Of a stretch of 64,000 nt of DNA, positions 52,871 through 61,799 are shown piece after piece. The stretch covers positions 1,065,149 through 1,129,148 of the forward strand of contig NZ_SIHO01000001.1 of the NCBI RefSeq assembly GCF_004681125.1, in the 5' to 3' direction. Position numbers and translations under genes: made by a program. The DNA is from Glacieibacterium arshaanense (GTDB lineage: Bacteria; Pseudomonadota; Alphaproteobacteria; Sphingomonadales; Sphingomonadaceae). The stretch's first letter is position 1. Every line of letters begins with the position of its first letter. The notes below the pieces were generated by a model. That model was not told the origin of the DNA and ran no database searches. It saw only the letters and a list, made by a program, of their open reading frames with translations.

Positions 52871-53839
52871 TTAGGCCGATTCGCGCAGGCAGCGCGTGAA
52901 CATTTCGGTATCGACATTGCCACCCGACAACAGCACCGCCACTGTCTTGCCACGCACATCGACCTTGCCGGCCAGCACTGCCGCGAGCGCCACCGCGCCG
53001 CCGGGTTCGACGACGAGCTTGAGTTCGCGGAAGGCGAAGGCGACGGCCGCCATCACCTCGGCTTCGCTGACCCAGATGCCGGGTAGCGCGCGCTCGGACA
53101 AGATGCCAAAGGTCAGCGGGCTGCAGAACAGCGTCTGCAGCGCATCGCAGATCGTCGGGCCGGGGTTTTCGACGGCCAGGATTTTGCGCGCCACCAGACT
53201 GCGCGCGACATCGTCATAGCCCTGCGGCTCGACCGGTACGACCGGCAGCCCGCTGCCCAGCGCGATGCCGCTCGCCAGCCCGCCGCCGCCACAGCACACC
53301 ACAGCGAAATCGGCGGTCTTGTCCATCGCTTCGAGGTCCCGGGCGATTTCCAGCCCGGCAGTTCCCTGCCCCGCCACGACGAACGGATCGTCAAACGGCG
53401 GCACGATGACCGCACCACGCTTTTTGGCAATCGCGGTGGCAATCGCGCCGCGGTCCTCGGTCAGCCGGTCATAGAACACCACTTCGGCCCCGTGGCTGCG
53501 TGTGCGCGCCACTTTCAGCCCCGGGGCATCCGACGGCATGACGATCGTCGCGGGCATGTTCAGCAGCTTTGCCGCAAACGCCACGCCCTGGGCATGGTTG
53601 CCGCTAGAGTAAGCCACAACGCCGCCACTGCGGTCTTCTGGGGAAATCGCCGCGAGCCGGTTATAGGCGCCACGGAATTTGAATGAGCCCGTGCGTTGCA
53701 GGCATTCGGGCTTGAGCCAGACCTCGCCGCCGGTTAGCGCGTCGAGCACATCCGAGCGCAGCAACGGCGTCCTCACCGCGACATCCTCGATGCGCCCGGC
53801 GGCAACGACCACATCCATCCGCGAAACGCCTTGTGTCAT
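52871..53839 (-). CDS. Threonine/serine dehydratase family protein (PLP, fold type II)
   Basis: The 322-residue protein starts MTQGVSRMDVVVAAGRI; GGAG is upstream. It has TGSFKFRGA with PLP Lys54, SSGNHAQGVA and the glycine loop CGGGGLASG. No C-terminal regulatory ACT domain is present, so it is like catabolic threonine dehydratase, serine racemase or hydroxyaspartate dehydratase, not biosynthetic IlvA. Substrate cannot be told. It is divergent from the decarboxylase. Confidence 0.88.
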   Translation of the reverse strand: MTQGVSRMDVVVAAGRIEDVAVRTPLLRSDVLDALTGGEVWLKPECLQRTGSFKFRGAYNRLAAISPEDRSGGVVAYSSGNHAQGVAFAAKLLNMPATIVMPSDAPGLKVARTRSHGAEVVFYDRLTEDRGAIATAIAKKRGAVIVPPFDDPFVVAGQGTAGLEIARDLEAMDKTADFAVVCCGGGGLASGIALGSGLPVVPVEPQGYDDVARSLVARKILAVENPGPTICDALQTLFCSPLTFGILSERALPGIWVSEAEVMAAVAFAFRELKLVVEPGGAVALAAVLAGKVDVRGKTVAVLLSGGNVDTEMFTRCLRESA

Positions 53840-53952
53840 GTCCGTTCTCCGTGCCCAGAAACCATTGAAAAAACGTCGCTTTTGACTTTGCGCTAAACCC
53901 TTGAACCACCAACGCAATTTGAACAAAATTTCGTAACAAAAAAACTCTTTAC

Positions 53953-54047
53953 AGCGGGGGGTATCGTCCCTATTTACCCCCGCTCACCGCTGCCCCATGG
54001 GGACTTCCAACCGCAAGGCAGCTACTACACGACGCCCCGGAGGTCCC
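53953..54047 (+). promoter_or_regulatory. Structured leader of the ornithine/lysine decarboxylase gene with SD-sequestering hairpin
   Basis: Bases 53953-53984 form a hairpin (AGCGGGGG...CCCCCGCT, 8 bp, then a bulge and two more pairs). Bases 54000-54008 (GGGACTTCC) pair with 54039-54047 (GGAGGTCCC) over nine pairs with one G-U, which would hide the GGAGG of the decarboxylase. A 28-codon open frame, ATG 53997 to TAG 54083, overlaps the decarboxylase start. In alphaproteobacteria a conserved speF leader RNA is known upstream of such genes; this may be it, but I have not matched it to the family model. Confidence 0.6.
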
Positions 54048-54052
54048 TTGAA

Positions 54053-55249
54053 TTGCACAAGCCATATAACGCGCTGGGGGTAGCCCGCGACACTAATCCG
54101 TCGCAGCCCGTTACCCTGATCCGCCCGCACGCTGCTCTTCGCGCCGCCCGCTTCTTTGCCGAGAAGTTTCCGGGGACGACGATGTATGCCGTCAAGGCCA
54201 ATCCCTCGCCCGACCTCATCCGGACCCTGTGGGACGGCGGTATCAAGGTTTATGACGTCGCCTCGATTGCCGAAGTGCGGCTGGTGCGCGAGCTGCTGCC
54301 TGATGCAACCTTGTGCTTCATGCACCCGGTCAAGGCGCCCGAAGCGATTGCCGAAGCTTATTTCGAACACGGCGTCCGCACCTTCTCGCTCGACAATCTC
54401 GAAGAGCTCGCAAAGGTCGTTGCCGCGACCAAGGGCGCGACCGACCTGACGTTGTGCGTGCGCCTGCGCGTGTCGTCGGCGCATTCGAAGCTCAGTCTCG
54501 CGTCGAAGTTCGGCGTCGGTGTCGAAGATGCGGCGCCGTTGCTGATGGCAGCACGCCAGGCGTCAGACGCGCTCGGTATCTGCTTCCACGTCGGTAGCCA
54601 AGCGATGAGCCCGCAGGCCTATAGCGACGCGCTGTCGCTGGTCCGCGCCGCGATCGTGTCGGCCGGCGTCACCGTCGATGTCATCGATGTCGGGGGCGGC
54701 TTCCCGTCGATATACCCCGGCATGGAGCCGGGCGAGCTGACTCGCTATTTTGACGTCATCCACGCCGCGTTCGAAGCGCTGCCGATTTCCTATTCGGCCG
54801 AGCTGTGGTGCGAACCCGGCCGCGCGCTGTCGGCGGAATATGCGAGCATCATCGTGCGCGTCGAGCAGCGCCGCGACGACGTGCTCTACATCAACGACGG
54901 CGCCTATGGCGCGTTGTTCGATGCCGCACACGTTGACTGGCGCTTCCCGGCGCGGCTGCTGCGTGACACGCCGTCGCACACCAAGGACATGGCATTCAGC
55001 TTCTACGGCCCGACGTGCGACGACATGGATTTCATGCGCGGTCCGTTCATGCTGCCTGCCGATGTCCAGGCTGGCGACTATCTCGAAATCGGCATGCTTG
55101 GCGCTTATGGCTCGGCGATGCGCACCGCGTTCAACGGCTTCACCAATGGTGATACCGTGGTGGTGACCGACGAACCGATGGACAGCGCTTATGGTGACAC
55201 CGAAGTGACACCTTCGGTCGTTACACCGATCCGTAAGGTCAATTCGTAG
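54053..55249 (+). CDS. Ornithine/lysine decarboxylase, alanine-racemase fold (type III PLP)
   Basis: The start is a TTG at 54053, nine bases after GGAGG; an out-of-frame TTG at 54048 leads to a stop. The 398-residue protein has TTMYAVKANPSP with PLP Lys48, HVGSQ, VIDVGGGFP, CEPGRALSAEYA and the catalytic GPTCDDMD. These are hallmarks of the eukaryotic-type ornithine/lysine decarboxylases. It makes putrescine or cadaverine, which the next gene can use. Confidence 0.92.
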   Translation: MHKPYNALGVARDTNPSQPVTLIRPHAALRAARFFAEKFPGTTMYAVKANPSPDLIRTLWDGGIKVYDVASIAEVRLVRELLPDATLCFMHPVKAPEAIAEAYFEHGVRTFSLDNLEELAKVVAATKGATDLTLCVRLRVSSAHSKLSLASKFGVGVEDAAPLLMAARQASDALGICFHVGSQAMSPQAYSDALSLVRAAIVSAGVTVDVIDVGGGFPSIYPGMEPGELTRYFDVIHAAFEALPISYSAELWCEPGRALSAEYASIIVRVEQRRDDVLYINDGAYGALFDAAHVDWRFPARLLRDTPSHTKDMAFSFYGPTCDDMDFMRGPFMLPADVQAGDYLEIGMLGAYGSAMRTAFNGFTNGDTVVVTDEPMDSAYGDTEVTPSVVTPIRKVNS

Positions 55250-55349
55250 CGTAGCCCGCGTCAATTGCAGTTCAACCCGTTCGGCGCCGGATGGTCCGGC
55301 CACGGGCGACGTTATTTGACGTCGAGCCACTCATCCTAGGAGTGACCCA

Positions 55350-56399
55350 ATGACCAACCCTATCAACGCCCAGCGCAAGGCAGAGCTGCTGTCGAAGGTC
55401 GTCGAGCACATCGACATCCGCAGCTTCGACGCGCGCCCGATCATCGACGGCATGGCGAACATGAGCTTCACTTCGCGCGACCTCGCGCGCGCTACTGCCA
55501 TCTATAACCAGATGCTCGGCGACCCCGATTGCACGATCTTCCTCGTCATCGCCGGCTCGACCTCGGCGGGCGGCTGCATGGACCTCTATGCCGAGCTGCT
55601 GCGCAGCAACATGGTAGACGGCATCGTCGCCACCGGCGCAACGATCGTCGACATGGATTTCTTCGAAGGCCTTGGCCACAAGCATTATCAGGCGCTCGAC
55701 GTGCCCGACGATGATACGCTGCGTTCGCTGCTCATCGACCGCATCTACGACACCTATATCGATGAAGAGCAGCTGCAGGACTGCGACCACACCATCCTCG
55801 AAATCGCCAACAGCCTCGAGCCGCGCGCCTATTCGAGCCGCGCCTTCATCCGCGAGATGGGCAAGTATCTCAGCGAGCACGGCAAGAAGGACAACAGCCT
55901 CGTCAAGCTGGCCTATGAGCATGACGTGCCGATCTTCTGCCCGGCATTCGTCGACTCGTCGGCAGGCTTCGGCCTCGTCAAGCACCAGGTCGACCGCGCC
56001 AAGGAAGGAAAGCCGTACATGGTGCTCGACGCCATCGCCGACTTCCGCGAGCTCACCGACATCAAGATCAAGGCCGGCACTACTGGCCTGCTGATGATCG
56101 GCGGCGGCGTGCCGAAGAACTTCATCCAGGACACCGTCGTTTGCGCCGAAATCCTCGGCCATGACGATGTGCAGGTTCACAAGTACGCGGTGCAGATCAC
56201 CGTTGCCGACGTCCGCGATGGCGCGTGCTCGTCGTCGACGCTGCAGGAAGCCGCGAGCTGGGGGAAAGTGAACACCGGCATCGAACAGATGGTGTTCGCC
56301 GAAGCCGGCTCGGTGATGCCGCTGCTCGCTAGCGACGCCTATCACCGTGGCATCTGGAAGACCCGTGCCAAACGCGCCTGGGGCAAGATGTTCGCCTGA
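55350..56399 (+). CDS. Deoxyhypusine-synthase-like protein, probable homospermidine synthase
   Basis: The 349-residue protein shows IAGSTSAGGCMDLYAELL for NAD binding and ASWGKVN with Lys306 where deoxyhypusine synthase forms its covalent aminobutyl adduct. Bacteria lack eIF5A, so such proteins are thought to transfer the aminobutyl group to putrescine, giving homospermidine. The 100-base gap after the decarboxylase and the shared terminator suggest an operon. CCTAGGAG precedes the ATG. Confidence 0.88.
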   Translation: MTNPINAQRKAELLSKVVEHIDIRSFDARPIIDGMANMSFTSRDLARATAIYNQMLGDPDCTIFLVIAGSTSAGGCMDLYAELLRSNMVDGIVATGATIVDMDFFEGLGHKHYQALDVPDDDTLRSLLIDRIYDTYIDEEQLQDCDHTILEIANSLEPRAYSSRAFIREMGKYLSEHGKKDNSLVKLAYEHDVPIFCPAFVDSSAGFGLVKHQVDRAKEGKPYMVLDAIADFRELTDIKIKAGTTGLLMIGGGVPKNFIQDTVVCAEILGHDDVQVHKYAVQITVADVRDGACSSSTLQEAASWGKVNTGIEQMVFAEAGSVMPLLASDAYHRGIWKTRAKRAWGKMFA

Positions 56400-56423
56400 A
56401 CCCAACTGAACGACTGAATGACG

Positions 56424-56452
56424 AGCGCCCGGTGGCAACACCGGGCGCTTTT
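56424..56452 (+). terminator. Rho-independent terminator of the polyamine genes
   Basis: An 11-bp perfect stem (AGCGCCCGGTG with CACCGGGCGCT) closes a GCAA loop and runs into TTTT then CGTTT. It is the clearest intrinsic terminator in the window. Confidence 0.92.
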
Positions 56453-56589
56453 CGTTTACGCTGGTGCCAACAATTGGCAGGCAGAGATACAGAATCTGTT
56501 CATACAGGCATTGCTAAATCCGCGCTTGTCGCTGCTTGCACTGCGCCGCATCGGGCCATCACAGCCGCGACATGTGTTGGAGTATCTGT

Positions 56590-57711
56590 ATGCGTTCTGA
56601 AATTTCCCCGCTTTTCAAAGTCAGCGTGGCGGTGGTCGCGCTCGCCGGTTCGGCACTCGCTGGCGCGCAGTATGCCGATCGTCTGCCGTGGCATGCCTCC
56701 CCTGCAATCACGCCGCCGGCGCGCACCAGCCAAGTCGCGGCGCTCGTCGCGCCGGCGGTCAAGGGCGGCTCGCTCGCCGACATGGTCGCCGCCGTGGGCC
56801 CCAGCGTCGTGCAAATCGTCGTCAAACCTACCGGAGGTTTCCATCCTATGCAGTTTGAAGGCCAGCCCGGCGAGGCACCGTCGCAGGGCGGCCTCGGTTC
56901 GGGCTTCATTGTCGATGCGAAGGGTATTGTCGTTACCAATAACCATGTTGTCGGCGATGCGCAGACCGTCACCGTGCAGTTGAGCGATGGCCGCGAACTT
57001 TCGGGCCGCGTTCTCGGCCGCGACAAGCAGACCGACCTCGCCGTCGTCCAGATCGAAGGCAGCGGTGACTTCACCCCGGTCGCCTGGGGTGACAGCGATC
57101 ACACCCGCGTCGGCGATCCGATCTTCGCGGTCGGCAGCCCGTTCGGGCTCGGCAGCACCGTGACGTCGGGTATCATTTCGGCACGCGGCCGCGAAATCGG
57201 CGCGGGACCTTATGACGACTTCCTGCAGGTCGATGCCGCGATCAATTCGGGCAATTCGGGCGGGCCGCTGTTCGATGCTTCGGGCCGCGTCATCGGCGTC
57301 AACACCGCAATCTTCTCGCCGTCGGGCGGCAATGTCGGCATCGGCTTTGCGATTCCCGCGCAGATGGCGCACCGCGTCGTCGAGCAAATCGTCGCCAACG
57401 GCCATGTCGCGCGCGGCCGCATCGGCGTCGCGCTGCAGGCGGTGACCCCCGATATCGCCCGCGCCATCGGTGCCCCCGATACCAAGGGCGCGCTGATCGC
57501 GCAGGTCGATCCGAACGGCACCGCGGCGCAAGCCGAGCTGCAGTCTGGCGACATTGTCCGCAGCTTCGGCGGCCAGCCAGTTGACGACTCGCGCGATCTT
57601 GCGCGGCTGGTGGCCGACGCCAAGGCCGGCACCACGGTGCGCGTCGCTATCGTCCGGCGCGGCCAGCTGATGGACGTGCAGTTGCGCGTCGGCGGCGAAC
57701 AGCAGGCCTAA
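56590..57711 (+). CDS. HtrA/DegP-type serine protease with one PDZ domain
   Basis: The 373-residue protein starts MRSEISPLFKVSVAVVALAG with an N-terminal membrane anchor or signal (about 10-28). The protease triad is His119 (TNNHVV), Asp149 (TDLAVV) and Ser223 (GNSGGPL). One PDZ domain spans about 275-370. The single PDZ and short anchor resemble DegS, but no rse system is nearby, so it may be a general periplasmic quality-control protease. Confidence 0.92.
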   Translation: MRSEISPLFKVSVAVVALAGSALAGAQYADRLPWHASPAITPPARTSQVAALVAPAVKGGSLADMVAAVGPSVVQIVVKPTGGFHPMQFEGQPGEAPSQGGLGSGFIVDAKGIVVTNNHVVGDAQTVTVQLSDGRELSGRVLGRDKQTDLAVVQIEGSGDFTPVAWGDSDHTRVGDPIFAVGSPFGLGSTVTSGIISARGREIGAGPYDDFLQVDAAINSGNSGGPLFDASGRVIGVNTAIFSPSGGNVGIGFAIPAQMAHRVVEQIVANGHVARGRIGVALQAVTPDIARAIGAPDTKGALIAQVDPNGTAAQAELQSGDIVRSFGGQPVDDSRDLARLVADAKAGTTVRVAIVRRGQLMDVQLRVGGEQQA

Positions 57712-57798
57712 GCCCCCGTCGATCCGCGTTGACGCCGGCATTTGACGCCCCCACGAAATCGGGGCAGTCATTTCCGGCAACAACGGGGAGGATAAGTC

Positions 57799-58230
57799 AT
57801 GCATAGCGGCATTCTGGCGCCGGTCGCTTTACTCGCACTGTGGTCGATGGTGATGTTGGCGTGGACGCTGACGACACGTATGGGCGCGCTCAAGAAAATG
57901 GGCGTCGATATCAGCAAGGTGCGCGGTACCAAGCCGAACATGCTCGATGGCGTCCTGCCCGACAAGACGATGTGGGTGGCGCATAACTACAACCATTTGA
58001 TGGAGCAGCCGACGGCGTTTTATGCCGTAGCACTGGCGCTGGCGATTATGGGGATGGGCGACGGGCTCAACGCCTGGCTGGCCTGGGCCTATGTCGGCTT
58101 GCGTATCGTACACAGTCTGGTGCAGGCGACTACAAACATCGTCGGCATCCGCTTCATGCTGTTCGTGCTGAGCAGCCTGTGCTTGGTTGCGTTGGCGCTA
58201 CACGCGCTGCTCGGAGCACTGCTGAATTAG
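57799..58230 (+). CDS. MAPEG family membrane protein
   Basis: The 143-residue protein has four membrane segments and the MAPEG pattern, with KVRGTKPNMLDG, VAHNYNHLMEQPTAFYAVAL and AYVGLRIVHSLVQATTNIVGIRF. Human members are glutathione or eicosanoid enzymes; bacterial ones are mostly uncharacterised. GGGGAGGATAAG precedes the start. It is 87 bases downstream of htrA. Confidence 0.88.
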   Translation: MHSGILAPVALLALWSMVMLAWTLTTRMGALKKMGVDISKVRGTKPNMLDGVLPDKTMWVAHNYNHLMEQPTAFYAVALALAIMGMGDGLNAWLAWAYVGLRIVHSLVQATTNIVGIRFMLFVLSSLCLVALALHALLGALLN

Positions 58231-58254
58231 GTTCAAACACGCCGGAGGTGGGCA

Positions 58255-58863
58255 TCAACAGCTGACATATTGCCAGTTGTGACGCTTGCCCTCGGCAATC
58301 CATTGCACCGCCTGTTCGATGCGGCGCGCGCGTGTATCGGCACGTTTGGCGTCGGTGATCCATTCGAGGTAGTCGCGTCGCGCGCCCGGCGGAAAAGCGT
58401 CGAAGTGTGTCCGTGCGCCGCTGTTGGCGGTGAGAGCTGCTGCAAAGTCGTCCGGCATGGCGATTTCGGGCTTGGTGCGTTTGGCTGGACGCGGCGTCGT
58501 CGCCCCAGCATCGATCTTGGCAATTGCTCGCGTGACAATTGCCGCAATTGTCTTGTCATCTGGGATATCGGCCAGACACGTCATCCGGCCGAATTGGCCC
58601 ATCGCAGCCTTCTCGTTGGCGACTACTTCGGGCGCAGCTTCGCCGACAGCATCGCGACGCCAGAAGTTGCACGTCACATGTGCCTTGAAGCCGGCGATAT
58701 TGGCAACCTGCGCGCCCTTGTAGGTAAACGCTGGCATCCCCCATTTGATTGTCTCGTCAAGGCTAGCGGCGGCGTGCAGTGCGTCGCGCAGCCGCGTCAG
58801 CATCGGCTGCGCAAACGGTACGGCTCTGGCGATATAGGCATCGATGCGCGGGTCGCGGTTCAT
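58255..58863 (-). CDS. YdeI/OmpD-associated family protein with DUF1801 domain
   Basis: GGGGAGGAG lies before the ATG. The 202-residue protein has an N-terminal DUF1801 domain (RLRDALHAAASLDETIKWGMPAFTYKG) and a C-terminal OmdA/YdeI region (MPDDFAAALTANSGARTHFDAFPPGARRDYLEWITDAKRADTRARRIEQ). Its function is not known; homologues are small cytoplasmic proteins. Confidence 0.9.
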   Translation of the reverse strand: MNRDPRIDAYIARAVPFAQPMLTRLRDALHAAASLDETIKWGMPAFTYKGAQVANIAGFKAHVTCNFWRRDAVGEAAPEVVANEKAAMGQFGRMTCLADIPDDKTIAAIVTRAIAKIDAGATTPRPAKRTKPEIAMPDDFAAALTANSGARTHFDAFPPGARRDYLEWITDAKRADTRARRIEQAVQWIAEGKRHNWQYVSC

Positions 58864-58901
58864 ATGCAACTCCTCCCCAGACGCGCAGAATACCCCAGGC
58901 C

Positions 58902-60107
58902 TCAGCGATCGAAAACCGCCACCAGTTCGAGATGCGGCGACCAGCGAAACTGCGCCACCGGCGTCAGCTTGCGCAACCGGTAGCCGCCCGCCACCAGCGT
59001 CCGCGCGTCTGCAGCAAAACTGACCGGGTTGCACGACACCGCGACCACCCGCGGCACGTTCGACTTCGCCAGTTGCACGGCCTGCGATGTGGCACCGGCG
59101 CGCGGCGGATCGAACACCACGGCATCGAAGCGCTTCAATTCCTCGACGTCCATGGGGCGCCGGAACAAGTCGCGTGTTTCGGGCAGCAGCAACAGCCCTG
59201 CCCCGCGTGCTGCCGTGGTCAGCGCCGCTATCGCCGGCCCAGCGTTATCGGCGGCCAACACGCGTCGCCTGTTCGCCGCCAACGGTAGCGCAAACGTCCC
59301 CAACCCGCAGAACAGGTCGGCAACGCGTGGCGCATTACCGACACCTGCGAGCACAGCCGCTGTCAATGCGGACTCGCCGTCGCGTGTCGCCTGCAGAAAT
59401 GGCGCGGGCGGCAGCACGACAGGCACGCCACCGAATCGCAATACCGGCGGCTGCGCCTCAGCAATCGTCTCGACCCCGGCTGGACCTTCGACCGAAAGTC
59501 GCGCGAGATTGTGGCGCGCCGCAAAATTGGTGAGCCGCTCAATCTGCTTCAACGTCTGTGCAGCCACATTGGCGAGCAGCACGTCGACGCCGCTGTCGCT
59601 CAGCGTCAACGAAATTCCTGCGCCCTGCCCTTCGCCTAGCGCCTGCGACAGCAAAGCGCGCAAGGGCGCCAACAGTGTGAAGAGTTCGGGTACCAACACA
59701 TGACATTCGTGCAGATCGATCAGGCTGTGGCTCGAATCGGCGTTGAACCCCAGCGTCAACGCTTTGCCGCGCCGCACCGCACGCAGAGCCGCGCGACGAC
59801 GGCTGAACGATGGCGACAGGTGCAGCGGCGCAATTTCCCCGATCTCGACCCCGATCAGCGCGCGCCGCAGCCGCTCAAGCGCCCAGTCTGCATAGTAGGT
59901 ATCGCTGACATGTTGCATCGCGCAGCCGCCGCAGTCGGGGAAATGCCGGCACGGCGGCGTTGCATGGTTGGGGCCGGGGTCGACTTCGACCTTACCATCG
60001 CTGACGCGTATGCGGTCACCGGTGACGGTGGCGCGGTAATAGTGACCGTCGGCGGTGGCACCATCGCCGCGTCCTGCAATGCGGACGATTTCGGCCCAGT
60101 CGGTCAT
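58902..60107 (-). CDS. 23S rRNA (uracil-5)-methyltransferase family protein (RlmC/RlmD type)
   Basis: The 401-residue protein has an iron-sulfur cysteine set, Cys53, Cys59, Cys62 and Cys135 (CRHFPDCGGC and HECHV), and a SAM domain with VADLFCGLGTFALPLA, VFDPPRAG and the catalytic cysteine in AVSCNP. It methylates C5 of a uracil in RNA, probably rRNA; the exact target is unknown. It overlaps the NAD(P)HX repair gene by 4 bases on the same strand. Confidence 0.9.
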   Translation of the reverse strand: MTDWAEIVRIAGRGDGATADGHYYRATVTGDRIRVSDGKVEVDPGPNHATPPCRHFPDCGGCAMQHVSDTYYADWALERLRRALIGVEIGEIAPLHLSPSFSRRRAALRAVRRGKALTLGFNADSSHSLIDLHECHVLVPELFTLLAPLRALLSQALGEGQGAGISLTLSDSGVDVLLANVAAQTLKQIERLTNFAARHNLARLSVEGPAGVETIAEAQPPVLRFGGVPVVLPPAPFLQATRDGESALTAAVLAGVGNAPRVADLFCGLGTFALPLAANRRRVLAADNAGPAIAALTTAARGAGLLLLPETRDLFRRPMDVEELKRFDAVVFDPPRAGATSQAVQLAKSNVPRVVAVSCNPVSFAADARTLVAGGYRLRKLTPVAQFRWSPHLELVAVFDR

Positions 60108-61507
60108 GCCAGGCCCTGCAATACTGCCGGCAATAGTTCAGGCAGATCTTCGGCAATCAGGCCGGTACCGCCCCGTAACCCGGCATCGCCGTGTATCCAG
60201 ACACCTGCACAAGCGGCGTCGAACGGTGCCATGCCCTGCGCCAGCAATCCGGCGATAATGCCCGCCAGCACATCGCCCGAGCCGGCGGTCGCCAGGGCCG
60301 GCGAGGCGTGTGTGTTGACCACGGCGCGGCCATCAGGCGCGGCGATGACGGTATCGGGGCCTTTGAGCACGACAACCGTGCCGGCGCGTGCCGCAGCGGC
60401 AAGTGCGCGGTCGATGCGGCTGCCGGGAAGATTGCCGAACATGCGGACGAATTCGCCTTCGTGCGGGGTCAAGACCGCGGCGTTCCGAAGCGCTTCGGGT
60501 TCACCAGCGCACAGCGTGAAGGCATCGGCATCGCACACCGTGGCCACCTCCGACGCCAGGACGGCAGCAAGCTTCGCTTTTGCCGCCGCGTCCTGGCCAA
60601 GGCCGGGGCCAATGACTACCGCGCCAATGCGACGATCGGTCAACACCCGCGCCAGCGCGGCCACATCAGGGGTGACGCGCAGCATGACGGCATCGAGCCG
60701 CGCGGCGTTTTCAGGCAGCGCCAACGGCTGGCAGGCAAGTGTCGCCAATCCGGCACCGGCCCGCAATGCCGCGCGCGCCGCCAGGCGCGCCGCACCACCC
60801 GCACCCGCCGGCCCGGCGATGACGATGACACTGCCGCGCTCATATTTGTGAACGTCGGCCACCGCAGCGCGCAATCGCGGCGGCGCGTTGCACCGGGTCT
60901 TGCTATCAATAGCTCCCAGACCAATATCGGCGACAACCACTCGGCCGCAGCATGAACGTGCGGGTTCAATGATATGCGCAGGCTTATTCGCACCAAATGT
61001 TACTGTGAGGTCGAATACGAACGGCACACCAAACAGCGCACCATCATCGCTGCCGACGCCGCTCGGCAAGTCGATGGCGATTCGCGTGCGCGCGTTGGCG
61101 CCCAGCCGCTGCAGTTCGGCGACATCGCCAACTTCAAGTGGCCGGTCGAGTCCGATGCCGAACAGCGCATCAATGAAACCTGCTGCGGGCTTCGCTTCGC
61201 CGTAAGCCAATACCGGCCCGGCCCAGCGCGCCGACATCGCGCGGGCATCGGCGCTACGCAGCGGCGCCGCAGCTATGACCCTGACGTCATGACCGCGTTC
61301 GGCGAGGTGGCGCGCGACGACATAGCCGTCGCCGCCGTTGTTGCCGGTGCCGCACAGAATGTTGACCTCACGCGGCAAACCGAAACGCCACGCGGCAACT
61401 GCCGCGGAAGCCCCTGCCCGCTCCATCAGCTCGAGCGACGGCGTGCCTGCGTCGATGACTCGCCTTTCGACCGCTCGCATCGCTGCCGCGGTCAAAATCG
61501 GGCGCAT
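60104..61507 (-). CDS. Bifunctional NAD(P)HX epimerase / ADP-dependent dehydratase
   Basis: I favour the start at MRPILTAAAMRAVERR (61507); ATGs at 61534 and 61549 are in frame. The protein (467 aa) has an N-terminal YjeF_N domain with GTGNNGGDGYVVARHL near residue 53 and a C-terminal kinase-like domain with TPHEGEF, LKGPDTVIA and ATAGSGDVLAGI. It repairs hydrated NADH and NADPH. It overlaps the RNA methyltransferase by 4 bases. Confidence 0.92.
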   Translation of the reverse strand: MRPILTAAAMRAVERRVIDAGTPSLELMERAGASAAVAAWRFGLPREVNILCGTGNNGGDGYVVARHLAERGHDVRVIAAAPLRSADARAMSARWAGPVLAYGEAKPAAGFIDALFGIGLDRPLEVGDVAELQRLGANARTRIAIDLPSGVGSDDGALFGVPFVFDLTVTFGANKPAHIIEPARSCCGRVVVADIGLGAIDSKTRCNAPPRLRAAVADVHKYERGSVIVIAGPAGAGGAARLAARAALRAGAGLATLACQPLALPENAARLDAVMLRVTPDVAALARVLTDRRIGAVVIGPGLGQDAAAKAKLAAVLASEVATVCDADAFTLCAGEPEALRNAAVLTPHEGEFVRMFGNLPGSRIDRALAAAARAGTVVVLKGPDTVIAAPDGRAVVNTHASPALATAGSGDVLAGIIAGLLAQGMAPFDAACAGVWIHGDAGLRGGTGLIAEDLPELLPAVLQGLA

Positions 61508-61562
61508 CGCATCAAGGCCGCTTGATAATCCCATGCCCTGCTGTAACAAGCTTCACCTTGAA

Positions 61563-61799
61563 ATGGCACAGAACAAAATCACCCACCGCATCGGCCTGTG
61601 CATCGCGTGCGTCGCAGTTCTTGCGGGCTGTACGCCATCGCCGCTTTATTTCAGCAGCAACAAGCGCCCTGGTACCGGCGGCGAAATCCCGCGCGATGGC
61701 CGTGGTGAGCCGATCTGGACGGCGATCAGACCCGTTGCACCCTATGCCGCGCCGCCGCAAGCTGCGCCCGTGGCAGCGCCGGCGACCGCCTCACACTAG
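61563..61799 (+). CDS. Small putative lipoprotein
   Basis: The 78-residue protein has a lipoprotein signal with lipobox VLAGC, Cys23 being the acylated residue. The mature part is short and rich in proline, alanine and glycine ([15 protein letters not shown]). I see no family. No clear Shine-Dalgarno is present. Its stop lies in a CTAG shared with ilvD on the other strand. Confidence 0.7.
   Translation: MAQNKITHRIGLCIACVAVLAGCTPSPLYFSSNKRPGTGGEIPRDGRGEPIWTAIRPVAPYAAPPQAAPVAAPATASH

Noticed and set aside
53993-54002. CCCCATGGGG palindrome in the decarboxylase leader as a hairpin or operator
   Set aside because: The two-base centre is too short for a full hairpin, and there is no second copy to support an operator.
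55272-56441. A 389-codon minus-strand frame opposite the deoxyhypusine-synthase-like gene
   Set aside because: It overlaps a clear gene and the intrinsic terminator and has no family pattern.
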